A DNA stretch of 26,454 nt from Candidatus Sungiibacteriota bacterium (lineage in GTDB: Bacteria; Patescibacteria; Paceibacteria; Sungbacterales; SURF-37), in contig JACPMF010000024.1 of the NCBI GenBank assembly GCA_016186145.1, positions 1-26,454 on the forward strand, in the 5' to 3' direction. A program made the translations under genes and the position numbers. The notes below the pieces were generated by a model. It was not told the DNA's origin. It did not search any database and saw only the letters and a program-made list of their open reading frames with translations. Below are positions 7,626 through 14,079 of the stretch, in pieces; the stretch's first letter is position 1, and each line of letters starts with the position of its first letter.

Positions 7626-7930
7626 AATTCATTCCCGCACTTTTTGCAGACCCGCGTCTTCTGACTCGGGTCTTTTATTTTGTACCCAACCCGGGCCGGC
7701 TTTTTGCAACTTGGACAGACAAGTATCGCCTTTGAAACAGGAAACGGCGCAGGGATCAAAACTACTTCACCTTTCTTATCTTGCCGCTTCGACCGAACAT
7801 GTTTTTTCTTCAAATTCAAACCTTCGACAAGTATTCGCTCCTCTTTCGGATAGACACGAAAAACTTTCGCGGTCTTTCCACGATCTTTGCCTGACAGTAT
7901 TTTTACGGTATCGCCTTTGCGAATTTTCAT
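7622..7930 (-). CDS. rplX: 50S ribosomal protein L24 (uL24)
   Basis: Assembly-initiator protein of the large subunit, with a KOW domain at the N-terminus (MKIRKGDTVKILSGKDRGK). The 102 residues end in a zinc-ribbon-like pair of motifs, C72PSC75 and C95KKC98, which occurs in many bacterial L24 proteins. The 3' end doubles as the plus-strand terminator of cassette B. A GAGG sits just before the ATG. The order rplN-rplX-rplE is normal apart from the interposed cassette. Confidence 0.97.
   Translation of the reverse strand: MKIRKGDTVKILSGKDRGKTAKVFRVYPKEERILVEGLNLKKKHVRSKRQDKKGEVVLIPAPFPVSKAILVCPSCKKPARVGYKIKDPSQKTRVCKKCGNEF
7648..7680 (+). terminator. Intrinsic terminator of cassette B inside the rplX 3' end
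   Basis: Plus-strand hairpin AGACCCG-C-GTC-TTCT-GAC-T-CGGGTCT (one C/T mismatch) followed by TTTATTT. It lies within the codons for the second CxxC of L24, so a conserved zinc-site codon pair and a terminator share the same bases. Confidence 0.82.
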
Positions 7931-8052
7931 TTCCTCAATTATCCGCGTTAATCCGCGTTGTTATCCGCATTCATTCCGCTTCTATTTCCACTGCATAGAA
8001 ATTATAGAAGCGGATAAGTACAGATGACTACGCGGATATATGCAGATTTTTG
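7931..8052 (-). repeat. R2 (ATCCGC) palindromic repeat, rplN to rplX
   Basis: Third R2 copy, from the rplN stop to the rplX start. Some units have decayed (ATCTGCAT, ATCCGCTTCTATAA), but the overall inverted pattern is kept. Confidence 0.86.
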
Positions 8053-8418
8053 TCACACTACTTCCGGCGCCAGAGATATTATCTTCATAAATCCACGCTC
8101 TCGAAGCTCGCGGGCAACCGGTCCGAAAATACGTCCTCCTTTTGGCTCTAACCCATCGACGACAACAACGGCGTTGTCATCAAAACGGACATAACTCCCA
8201 TCATCCCTCCTTGTTGGAGCGCGCTGTCGCACAATAACCGCTTTTATTACGTCCTTTTTCTTTACTGGCTTTCTTGGTTCGGCAACTTTTACGGAACAAA
8301 CAACCGTATCGCCTAAAGAGGCATATCGCCGCCGCGAACCGCCTAATACCTTAATAACCTGGACCAATTTTGCCCCAGAATTATCGGCGACTTTTAACAT
8401 TGAGCGTGTTTGGATCAT
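8053..8418 (-). CDS. rplN: 50S ribosomal protein L14 (uL14)
   Basis: Subunit-interface protein of 121 residues. MIQTRSMLKVADNSGAK, the IKVLGGSRRRYASLGD region and the C-terminal GRIFGPVARELRERGFMKIISLAPEVV match the family end to end. The start follows an R1 repeat (CGC-ATG). Confidence 0.98.
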   Translation of the reverse strand: MIQTRSMLKVADNSGAKLVQVIKVLGGSRRRYASLGDTVVCSVKVAEPRKPVKKKDVIKAVIVRQRAPTRRDDGSYVRFDDNAVVVVDGLEPKGGRIFGPVARELRERGFMKIISLAPEVV

Positions 8419-8628
8419 GCGAATTTTCTCAGCGAGGCAAGCAGGTTTACTTGCGCAGCCGAGATGTTAAAAAATTCAGCACCCTGTTAAATAATTTCGC
8501 CTCGGGCGAAATTCCCCACCCCAATAAAATCATCGATTTTATTGGGGTGGGGATTTAACAGGGTCACGGGTTGGTTTCCGCAAAACCTTCACCTGCGGGC
8601 TCGTTTTTGCGGACCAAACCCGTGACCT
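8419..8628 (-). repeat. R1 palindromic cassette, rpsQ tail to rplN
   Basis: H3 (8419-8475), H2 (8476-8563, with a CCCCACCCCAATAAAATC/GATTTTATTGGGGTGGGG hairpin) and H1 (8564-8628). The H1 arms GGGTTTGGTCCGCAAAA and TTTTGCGGAAACCAACCC lie inside the rpsQ coding region, so the S17 stop codon sits at the H1/H2 boundary. Confidence 0.85.
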
Positions 8629-8839
8629 TCCACCTCTTATCTTTTGAAAGCGGTCTTGTTTCGCAAATAATCACCACATCTCCGGTTTGAAACTTTCCCG
8701 CATCATCAACATGAGCCTTTAAACGCGTGGAGGCCTTAAAATATTTCAAATACTTCGGATGCTTCTTGAGACGATCGACCCGAACCACAACGGTTTTGGC
8801 CATCTTATTTGAAACGATTGTACCTTTAAGTTTACGCAT
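8564..8839 (-). CDS. rpsQ: 30S ribosomal protein S17 (uS17) with repeat-encoded tail
   Basis: Primary 16S rRNA-binding protein with an OB fold. MRKLKGTIVSNKMAKTVVV and GDVVIICETRPLSKDKRWKV are typical. The protein is 91 residues. After the usual end near RWKV, the last 18 or so residues (GLVRKNEPAGEGFAETNP) are encoded by the H1 hairpin of an R1 repeat. This tail is probably not part of the conserved fold. Confidence 0.96.
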   Translation of the reverse strand: MRKLKGTIVSNKMAKTVVVRVDRLKKHPKYLKYFKASTRLKAHVDDAGKFQTGDVVIICETRPLSKDKRWKVTGLVRKNEPAGEGFAETNP

Positions 8840-8930
8840 GGGTTATCAACGAATTACGAATCGGGTGCGAATCTACGAATGAACTACGAACCGTATTCGT
8901 ATATTCGTAAAAGATTCGTTATTCGCTGAT
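8840..8930 (-). repeat. R3 (ACGAAT) palindromic repeat, rpmC tail to rpsQ
   Basis: Second R3 copy. Its first units overlap the rpmC stop: the codons ATC AGC GAA TAA correspond to the conserved ATCAACGAATTA start of the repeat. It ends at the rpsQ ATG. Confidence 0.84.
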
Positions 8931-9107
8931 TATTGTTAATATCCTTGCGATATCTCTTTTAACACCCCTTAATTCCTTGGTGTTTTTAACCTTTCCCCCT
9001 CGAAGCAAGGGAACAAGCTCCTCTCTACGCCTCTTTTTCTCATCAAGAAGAGTGGAAAGATCTTCTTTTGTTTTTTTACGAAGTTCGGCTGTTTTCATTT
9101 CTCTCAA
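8919..9107 (-). CDS. rpmC: 50S ribosomal protein L29 (uL29)
   Basis: Small helical protein at the peptide exit tunnel, 62 residues. The MKTAELRKKTKEDL start motif and the RELRGVKRDIARILTII-type C-terminal helix identify it; it lies between rplP and rpsQ as usual. An internal ATG (residue 4) is an alternative start. The final residues ISE and the stop come from the R3 repeat. Confidence 0.93.
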   Translation of the reverse strand: MREMKTAELRKKTKEDLSTLLDEKKRRREELVPLLRGGKVKNTKELRGVKRDIARILTIISE

Positions 9108-9218
9108 TTATCCGCGTTAATCCGCGTTGCTATCCGCGTTCTTTCCGCTTCTACTCATTGCATAGGAACATAGAAGCGGATATATGTGGATGACTACGCG
9201 GATATATGCAGATATTTG
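9108..9218 (-). repeat. R2 (ATCCGC) palindromic repeat, rplP to rpmC
   Basis: Fourth R2 copy, from the rplP stop to the rpmC start, nearly identical to the copy at 4973. Confidence 0.87.
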
Positions 9219-9623
9219 TTACTTCTTCACAAACGCTGTTTTAACGGGCAGCTTGTGGCCCGCAAGACGCAACGCTTCCCTGGCGTCACCCTCAGACACT
9301 CCGTCCATTTCAAAAAGTATGCGGCCGGGACGAACCTGAACTACATAATGACTCACCGCTCCCTTCCCCCCCCCTAACGTCACTTCCGGAGGTTTTTTCG
9401 TCACCGGTTTATCGGGAAAAATCCTAATCCATACTTTTCCGCCGCGTTCAATATGATGAGTTATCGCCCTGCGCGATGCCTCAATCTGGCGGGCAGTAAT
9501 CCACTCACCTTCAAGGGCTTTCAAACCGTAGGAACCGAAAGCAAGCGCGGTTCCACGCGTCTCTATGCCGCGAACAACGCCCTTCTGCCATTTACGATGT
9601 TTAACTTTCTTTGGTTGTAACAT
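9219..9623 (-). CDS. rplP: 50S ribosomal protein L16 (uL16)
   Basis: A-site/central protuberance protein of 134 residues. MLQPKKVKHRKWQKG, GSYGLKALEGEWITARQIEASRRAI, KVWIRIFPDKPVTKKP and GPxxL-type C-terminal features fit L16. The ATG at 9623 is chosen over the upstream TTG at 9629 because L16 starts at MLxPKK. There is no ribosome-binding site, and a palindromic element plus a decayed copy of the same 12 start codons lie just upstream. Confidence 0.96.
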   Translation of the reverse strand: MLQPKKVKHRKWQKGVVRGIETRGTALAFGSYGLKALEGEWITARQIEASRRAITHHIERGGKVWIRIFPDKPVTKKPPEVTLGGGKGAVSHYVVQVRPGRILFEMDGVSEGDAREALRLAGHKLPVKTAFVKK

Positions 9624-9647
9624 ATTCAATTGCTATACTATCTTTCT

Positions 9648-9733
9648 GTCCCGATGTCGCCTGCGCTTAGCGCAGCTGCGACATCGAGGATCCTCGATTT
9701 TGTTATTCCGCGAAGCGGAAACAAAATCGGGAC
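9648..9733. repeat. 86-bp cruciform element inserted before rplP
   Basis: Outer arms GTCCCGAT and ATCGGGAC are perfect inverted repeats. Inside are two hairpins, CGATGTCGC with GCGACATCG (inner GCGCT/AGCGC) and CGATTTTGTT with AACAAAATCG (inner CCGC/GCGG), joined by the palindrome AGGATCCT. It separates the relic rplP start from the working one. No other copy is in the window. Confidence 0.85.
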
Positions 9734-9767
9734 CATTTTCTATGTTTTACTTTTTTGGCTGAAGCAT
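9733..9767 (-). pseudogene. Relic of the original rplP start
   Basis: Read from the ATG at 9767, twelve codons match the first twelve of rplP (MLQPKKVKHRKW) apart from one missing A in a poly-A run. Every codon difference from the working copy is synonymous (CTT/TTA, CAG/CAA, AAA/AAG, GTA/GTT, AGA/CGT). This copy sits directly after the R1 repeat (CGC-ATG), as native starts in this operon do. Confidence 0.8.
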
Positions 9768-9968
9768 GCGAATTTTCTCAGCGAGGCGAGCGACCATGCT
9801 CGCGAAGCCGAGCTGTTAGAAAATTCAGCACCCTGTTAAATAATTTCGCCTCAGGCGAAATTCCCCACCTCAATAAAATCGACGATTTTATTGAGGTGGG
9901 GATTTAACAGGGTTCTCGCAACCGCAGCCGCTCAACTACGCTTTTCGCTTGTTTCGCGGGCGGTTGCG
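9768..9968 (-). repeat. R1 palindromic cassette, rpsC tail to relic rplP start
   Basis: H3 with an added GC-rich inner stem (9768-9828), H2 with CCCCACCTCAATAAAATC/GATTTTATTGAGGTGGGG (9829-9915) and H1 of the second type (CCGCAACCG and CGGTTGCGG arms). Most of the 5' arm of H1 encodes the C-terminus of S3. Confidence 0.85.
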
Positions 9969-10639
9969 GAAAATACGTCCCCTTTATAAATCCACACCTT
10001 CACTCCAATCACTCCGTATGTGGTAAGCGCCTCACACTGGGCATAATCGATATCGGCGCGGATTGTCTGCAAAGGAATCCGTCCCCTTTTCGCCCATTCG
10101 TACCGCGCCATCTCAGCCCCATCAAGCCGCCCTGAAAGAGAAATCTTCACCCCTTTAACTTCCTTGTGAGCCATAACCTTTTCAAGAGTCTGTTTCATTA
10201 CCCGCCGAAACGACAACCGCCTCTCGATGTCTTCTGCAACCATTTGCCCGATAATTGCAGAATCTGTCTCCGGCGAACGAACTTCTTGAATGGTTACTTT
10301 AACCTCGCGCCGAGCGCTTTCTCGCTGCATTTCAGGACGATGCTTCCAATAACGGCGCAATTGTTTTTCAATCTCTTTTTTCAAGTCAGCCACACCACCA
10401 CCTCCTCGGCCGATAATAATTCCGGGGCGGCTTGTTTTTAAAGCAACGTTCAGGACATTTGGAGAACGCATAATCTCAATTGCTGAAACGTGCGCCGCAC
10501 GAAGCCGGCGGCGAAGGAACTCGCGCAAAAGCGTATCTTCCCGCAAATAGCCCTGATAATTCTTACGGCTAAACCAACGTGAGCGCCACTCCGTCGTCTC
10601 CCCTATTCGAAAAATATACGGATGAACTCTATGGGTCAT
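9932..10639 (-). CDS. rpsC: 30S ribosomal protein S3 (uS3) with repeat-encoded tail
   Basis: mRNA-entry protein with a KH domain (RPGIIIGRGGGGVADLKKEI) and the C-terminal GRLDGAEMARYEWAKRGRIPLQTIRADIDY signature. Length is 235 residues. The conserved part ends near GVKVWIYKGD; the last residues (SATARETSEKRS) are encoded by the H1 hairpin of an R1 repeat and resemble the end of L4, which comes from the same hairpin. The start overlaps the rplV stop by 4 bp (ATGA), one of the few junctions in this operon without a repeat. Confidence 0.97.
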   Translation of the reverse strand: MTHRVHPYIFRIGETTEWRSRWFSRKNYQGYLREDTLLREFLRRRLRAAHVSAIEIMRSPNVLNVALKTSRPGIIIGRGGGGVADLKKEIEKQLRRYWKHRPEMQRESARREVKVTIQEVRSPETDSAIIGQMVAEDIERRLSFRRVMKQTLEKVMAHKEVKGVKISLSGRLDGAEMARYEWAKRGRIPLQTIRADIDYAQCEALTTYGVIGVKVWIYKGDVFSATARETSEKRS

Positions 10640-11169
10640 ATTGCTTTTCTTTGAAATATTCTTCGTATCGCGTTATTCGGTGCGTCCCGCTTTGGCCCAA
10701 CCCGTTCCGGCTGACCTCCGAATTTCGCTTTCATGAGTCTTGCCTCTGCGCCCGCTTTTAACTCTTCGGCATCTGCAATCCGCTGGACAACCCTTGCCTT
10801 CGAAAGGTGTTTCTGCTTGTTCGCCGCCTTTCCCTTCTCAGATTCTGCAAGAATCAACAGGATATGACTCGTCCGTTTCCGAATGGGGGCTGCCTTACCG
10901 AAAGCGCGCGGCATTGAACGTTTAAGCACGGGACCGCCATCAACCGTAATCTTGATAACTCTTAAGTTCTCTTTTTGAATACTGAAATTGTTCTTCGCGT
11001 TGGCTTCAGCAGAATGGAGCAGTTTCAAAATCGGTGTTGCCGCGCGTTTTGTCAAAAATGTAAGACGGCGTTCAGCTTCTAAGACGGGAAGTCCCCGAAT
11101 AGCATCGGCAACAAGTCGAACTTTTCTCGGCGCAATACGTAAATAATTTAGTTTTGCTTTAATTTCCAT
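10636..11169 (-). CDS. rplV: 50S ribosomal protein L22 (uL22)
   Basis: Lines the exit tunnel with its beta hairpin. LRIAPRKVRLVADAIRG, LLHSAEANAKNNFSI and the GGPVLKRSMPRAFGKAAPIRKRTSHI hairpin region are typical. At 177 residues it is about 60 longer than E. coli L22, owing to a charged C-terminal extension (about residues 118-177) rich in Lys, Ala and Arg. It is directly coupled to rpsC. Confidence 0.96.
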   Translation of the reverse strand: MEIKAKLNYLRIAPRKVRLVADAIRGLPVLEAERRLTFLTKRAATPILKLLHSAEANAKNNFSIQKENLRVIKITVDGGPVLKRSMPRAFGKAAPIRKRTSHILLILAESEKGKAANKQKHLSKARVVQRIADAEELKAGAEARLMKAKFGGQPERVGPKRDAPNNAIRRIFQRKAI

Positions 11170-11291
11170 GTGTCTCTATTATCTGCGTTAATCCGCGTTG
11201 CTATCCGCGTTCTTTCCGCTTCTACTCATTGCACAGAAACATAGAAGCGGATATATGCGGATGACTACGCGGATATATGCGGATCTTTTGA
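11170..11291 (-). repeat. R2 (ATCCGC) palindromic repeat, rpsS to rplV
   Basis: Fifth R2 copy. It begins right after the second (outer) rpsS stop at 11292, not the first at 11370, which suggests that the outer stop was the original gene end. Confidence 0.87.
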
Positions 11292-11369
11292 TTAAATTTT
11301 TGATTTTGTGGCAGCCGCTTTTTCGATTTCCGCTTGCACCACCTTCTGCTCCAATTCTTTTTGTCTAAC
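11292..11369 (-). pseudogene. Second, untranslated copy of the rpsS 3' tail
   Basis: In frame with rpsS but after its TAA stop, 25 codons read RQKELEQKVVQAEIEKA and onward, matching the tail just before the stop (MQKELEQKAAQTEVEKA). Several codon differences are synonymous (GAG/GAA, GAA/GAG, AAG/AAA, GCA/GCG). It ends in TAA at 11292, next to the R2 repeat. Confidence 0.8.
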
Positions 11370-11693
11370 TTACTTCTTTTCTACTTTTGCCTTCTCTACT
11401 TCCGTTTGGGCGGCCTTCTGTTCCAACTCTTTTTGCATCCGCCCACCATGCCGGACAAACTTGCGAGTCGGCGCAAATTCCCCCAATCGGTGTCCAACCA
11501 TCTCCTCACGGGCCCGCACTTCTATGAAGATTTTGCCGTTATGCACTTGGAACACTACTCCGATCATCTCCGGCGTTATTACGGAATTTCGGGCCCATGT
11601 TTTTATAATCAACAACTCCCCCTGCCGAGCCCGCGCAAGTTTCTTCAGTATAGAAGGGTGAACGTATGGACCTTTTTTAAGTGATCGGCTCAT
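11370..11693 (-). CDS. rpsS: 30S ribosomal protein S19 (uS19)
   Basis: Head-domain protein contacting S13. MSRSLKKGPYVHPSILKKL, VHNGKIFIEVRAREEMVGHRLGEFAPTR are diagnostic. The protein has 107 residues, about 15 more than E. coli S19, due to an Ala/Glu/Lys-rich helical tail (QKELEQKAAQTEVEKAKVEKK). The next codons repeat this tail after the stop. The start follows an R1 repeat. Confidence 0.96.
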   Translation of the reverse strand: MSRSLKKGPYVHPSILKKLARARQGELLIIKTWARNSVITPEMIGVVFQVHNGKIFIEVRAREEMVGHRLGEFAPTRKFVRHGGRMQKELEQKAAQTEVEKAKVEKK

Positions 11694-11882
11694 GCGAATT
11701 TTATTTATGAGCTTTAGCGAATAACTATAAAATTCAGCACCCTGTTAAATAATTTCGCCTCTGGCGAAATTCCTCTGCCCAATAAAATCGATGATTTTAC
11801 TGGGCAGAGGATTTAACAGGGTAAAGATTTTGTTACTGCTCGAGCTTCGCGCTTATGCGCTCGCTCTCGCAGACAAAATGCT
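11694..11882 (-). repeat. R1 palindromic cassette, rplB to rpsS
   Basis: H3 and H2 match the 5642 copy almost exactly. H1 is different: CATTTTGTCTGCGAGAGCGAGC and a complementary arm with GCTCGAGCAGTAACAAAAT. It starts at the rplB stop and ends at CGC-ATG of rpsS. Confidence 0.87.
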
Positions 11883-12698
11883 TTACTTTCTGCGCTTGAT
11901 AATAAATTTCTCTGTTCTTTTGTTTCGCCTTGTCTTTACTCCGCCGATAATTTTTCCCCACATGCTTTTTGGCCGCCGGGTTCCTCGCGGTTGCCTTCCC
12001 TCGCCGCCGCCATACGGATGTTCCCGGGGATTCATCGCCGCCCCCCTCACCGTCGGGCGCCTCCCCATGTGCCTCATACGTCCCGCCTTGCCAATAGAAA
12101 CAAAACTTCTCTCCGGATTAGAAAGCGAACCAACGGTCGCCCACCCTGCCGACGACACCCTGCGAATCTCACCGGAAGACATTTTAAGCTGGGTATAATC
12201 GCCTTCCGTTGCCAGCACCTCCGCAAACCCGCCGGCGGAACGAATAAGCTTTGCGCCCATCCCCGGAGTAAGCTCTATATTAAAAACCCTTGTTCCTACC
12301 GGTATGTTTTTAAGAAGAAGACGATTGCCGGTCTCTATTGGAGCTCGCTCTGAAACAATAAACACGCTGCCAACTTTCATCCCTTGAGGGAGAAGAACGT
12401 AGCGCCGCTCGCCGTCTCGATACAAAACACGGCCAATGAATGCCGATCGGTTTGGATCGTATTCAATTGCTTCTATTTTTCCTCCAATCTCTTTCTTATC
12501 ATAAAGGAAGTCAACCTGTCGAAATAGTCTTTTCACGCCGCCCCCCCGATGCCGCACCGTGATTCTCCCAAAACTATTACGGCCGGAAGATCGATGGATA
12601 AAACCGGTCAGCCCCTTTAGGGGTTTGGTATCAGTAAACTTAAAACCAACCATTTCCATCTGACGCCGCGCCGGTGATGTAGGGTTGTATTTCTTCAT
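11883..12698 (-). CDS. rplB: 50S ribosomal protein L2 (uL2)
   Basis: Large-subunit core protein needed for subunit joining and peptidyl transfer, 271 residues. GRNSFGRITVRHRGGGVKR, the central SH3-like region and GRRPTVRGAAMNPREHPYGGGEGR are clear. E. coli L2 has His229 in HPHGGGEGR; here residue 229 is Tyr (HPYGGGEGR), a change at a residue that has been discussed as functionally important. It is preceded by an R3 repeat. Confidence 0.98.
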   Translation of the reverse strand: MKKYNPTSPARRQMEMVGFKFTDTKPLKGLTGFIHRSSGRNSFGRITVRHRGGGVKRLFRQVDFLYDKKEIGGKIEAIEYDPNRSAFIGRVLYRDGERRYVLLPQGMKVGSVFIVSERAPIETGNRLLLKNIPVGTRVFNIELTPGMGAKLIRSAGGFAEVLATEGDYTQLKMSSGEIRRVSSAGWATVGSLSNPERSFVSIGKAGRMRHMGRRPTVRGAAMNPREHPYGGGEGRQPRGTRRPKSMWGKIIGGVKTRRNKRTEKFIIKRRK

Positions 12699-12793
12699 GA
12701 ACCATCATCGAATTACGAATCTCGCGCGAATCTACGAATAAACTTCAAAACGTATTCGTATATTCGTAAAAGATTCGTAATTCGTTGATAAAC
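12699..12793 (-). repeat. R3 (ACGAAT) palindromic repeat, rplW to rplB
   Basis: Third R3 copy, from just after the rplW stop to the rplB ATG (GATGATGGTTC-ATG). It is nearly identical to the copy at 6218. Confidence 0.87.
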
Positions 12794-13174
12794 TTAGGTA
12801 ATCTCTATGCTTTGTCCGCTCGCCAAAGTGACTATCGCTTTCTTGAACCCCTTCCTCCATCCCGCTTGGCGGCCCAAACGAACCGTCCTTCCCCGCTGCG
12901 TTATAACATTCACTTTCTCTACGCTCACGCCGTATTTTTTCTCCACCGCGTTCCGAATGGCAAAAGCGTTCGCCGTATCCTGAACCTCAAAAACATACTT
13001 TCCTCCGCCAGCCATCTGGGTTGCCTTCTCTGTTATGCGGGGCGCTACGAGAACGCCGAGGGGATAAGAAGCAGCCGGTTTTCCCGATGCCTTTTCCGGC
13101 ACGGAACTTTTTATCTCCTTCTTTCGCGGCCTATCTTCTTTTTTAAATTGTTTGCCCTTAAAAGGATTAAACAT
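12794..13174 (-). CDS. rplW: 50S ribosomal protein L23 (uL23)
   Basis: Exit-tunnel protein that docks trigger factor and SRP. The ATG at 13174 (MFNPFKGKQFKK) is chosen because the R1 repeat ends there with CGC-ATG; an upstream in-frame start at 13228 would translate repeat sequence. Length is 126 residues. The core (VLVAPRITEKATQMAGGGKYVFEV, VEKVNVITQRGR) is preceded by a basic extension of about 40 residues. Confidence 0.95.
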   Translation of the reverse strand: MFNPFKGKQFKKEDRPRKKEIKSSVPEKASGKPAASYPLGVLVAPRITEKATQMAGGGKYVFEVQDTANAFAIRNAVEKKYGVSVEKVNVITQRGRTVRLGRQAGWRKGFKKAIVTLASGQSIEIT

Positions 13175-13380
13175 GCGAATTTTATTTATGAGCGTTAGCG
13201 AATAACTATAAAATTCAGCACCCAGCACATAAATTTACATTCGTCGGATAATTTTAATCGCGTGGCTGATGTAGTAATTATGGAATTCGTCAGATGGCAA
13301 TTATAAATTTATGTGCTGGGTTCTCACAACCGTAGCCGCAAAGCTAACGCTTTTCGCTTGCTTCGCGGACGGTTGTGGAA
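13175..13380 (-). repeat. R1 cassette with a replaced middle module, rplD tail to rplW
   Basis: H3 matches other copies. H2 is a different hairpin: CCCAGCACATAAATTTA and TAAATTTATGTGCTGGG, perfect 17-bp arms, enclosing about 70 nt. H1 (13318-13380) is the CCGCAACCG-type, here CCACAACCGTCCGCG, and encodes the L4 tail. Confidence 0.85.
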
Positions 13381-14021
13381 AGTCGTTTTTCCAACACCGC
13401 TATCGATTCCTTCGGCAAAACCAGGTACTGGTTGCTTAAAACATCAAGCGCTGTAATGTTTTTCGCCTCTTCTAAGCGCACGCTCGGTAAATTACGATAA
13501 GCCCGAATAACCTTGGGATCGTATTCAGAAATCGCAACAAGAGCGCTCCTCGAAAGAAATCGTTCGTATCCTTTTACTTTTGAAAAATTGTTAACTACGG
13601 ATGCGGCTTCTTTTGTCTTAGGACTTCCGAAATTTACACCATCTACTACCAAAACCTCATGATCGCGGAACTTTGCCGAAAGCACAACCGCCAGGGCTTT
13701 CGTTGCCATTTTTTTGTTTATCGCTTTTTTAAAATTGCGCTCTTTCAACGGCCCATGTGTTACCCCACCTCCTTTCCACAACGGAGAACGAATGGAACCG
13801 TGACGGGCCCTTCCCGTTCCTTTTTGCCGCCATGGCTTTCTCCCGCCGCCGCGAACTTCTCCTCTTCCTTTCGCATGCGCGCTTCCCTGCCTTTGATTTG
13901 CCATCTGGCTCACCACTACCTGATGAATAAGATCAGCGTTCCACGGCAACCCGAAAACAGAATCCGGCAATTCAACCGTCCCGGCGTCTTTCCCTGATTG
14001 GTTGTAAATCTTGACATTCAT
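13344..14021 (-). CDS. rplD: 50S ribosomal protein L4 (uL4) with repeat-encoded tail
   Basis: Exit-tunnel protein, and in gamma-proteobacteria the S10-operon repressor. MNVKIYNQSGKDAGTVELPD, the tunnel loop GRGEVRGGGRKPWRQKGTGRARHGS and the C-terminal NITALDVLSNQYLVLPKESI region are present. Length is 225 residues. The final residues (STTVREASEKR) come from the same H1 hairpin that ends S3. The -35 of plus-strand cassette C overlaps codons 2-4. Confidence 0.97.
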   Translation of the reverse strand: MNVKIYNQSGKDAGTVELPDSVFGLPWNADLIHQVVVSQMANQRQGSAHAKGRGEVRGGGRKPWRQKGTGRARHGSIRSPLWKGGGVTHGPLKERNFKKAINKKMATKALAVVLSAKFRDHEVLVVDGVNFGSPKTKEAASVVNNFSKVKGYERFLSRSALVAISEYDPKVIRAYRNLPSVRLEEAKNITALDVLSNQYLVLPKESIAVLEKRLSTTVREASEKR

Positions 14022-14039
14022 TTTAATAAATGCTACTCA
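14011..14039 (+). promoter_or_regulatory. Promoter of plus-strand cassette C, overlapping the rplD start
   Basis: TTGACA at 14011-14016, a 17-bp spacer and TACTCA at 14034-14039, with a TG extension (TGC) before the -10. TGTTCATTTACA follows 10 nt after the -10 (14049-14060), as in cassette A. Confidence 0.65.
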
Positions 14040-14079
14040 TGTATATGCTGTTCATTTACAAAAAAACGGGAGAAAAACT

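Noticed and set aside
4973..11291. R2 as a CRISPR array
   Set aside because: ATCCGC units are short, inverted about a centre and lack unique spacers; copies are separated by genes.
13175..13228. Upstream start for rplW
   Set aside because: Would translate the H3 hairpin; the ATG at 13174 has the same context as other R1-preceded starts.
4412..13380. Integron-like attC sites after each gene
   Set aside because: R1 contains GTTAAAT and ATTTAAC, which fit the attC core patterns, but they occur in the opposite order, and no integron integrase is visible.
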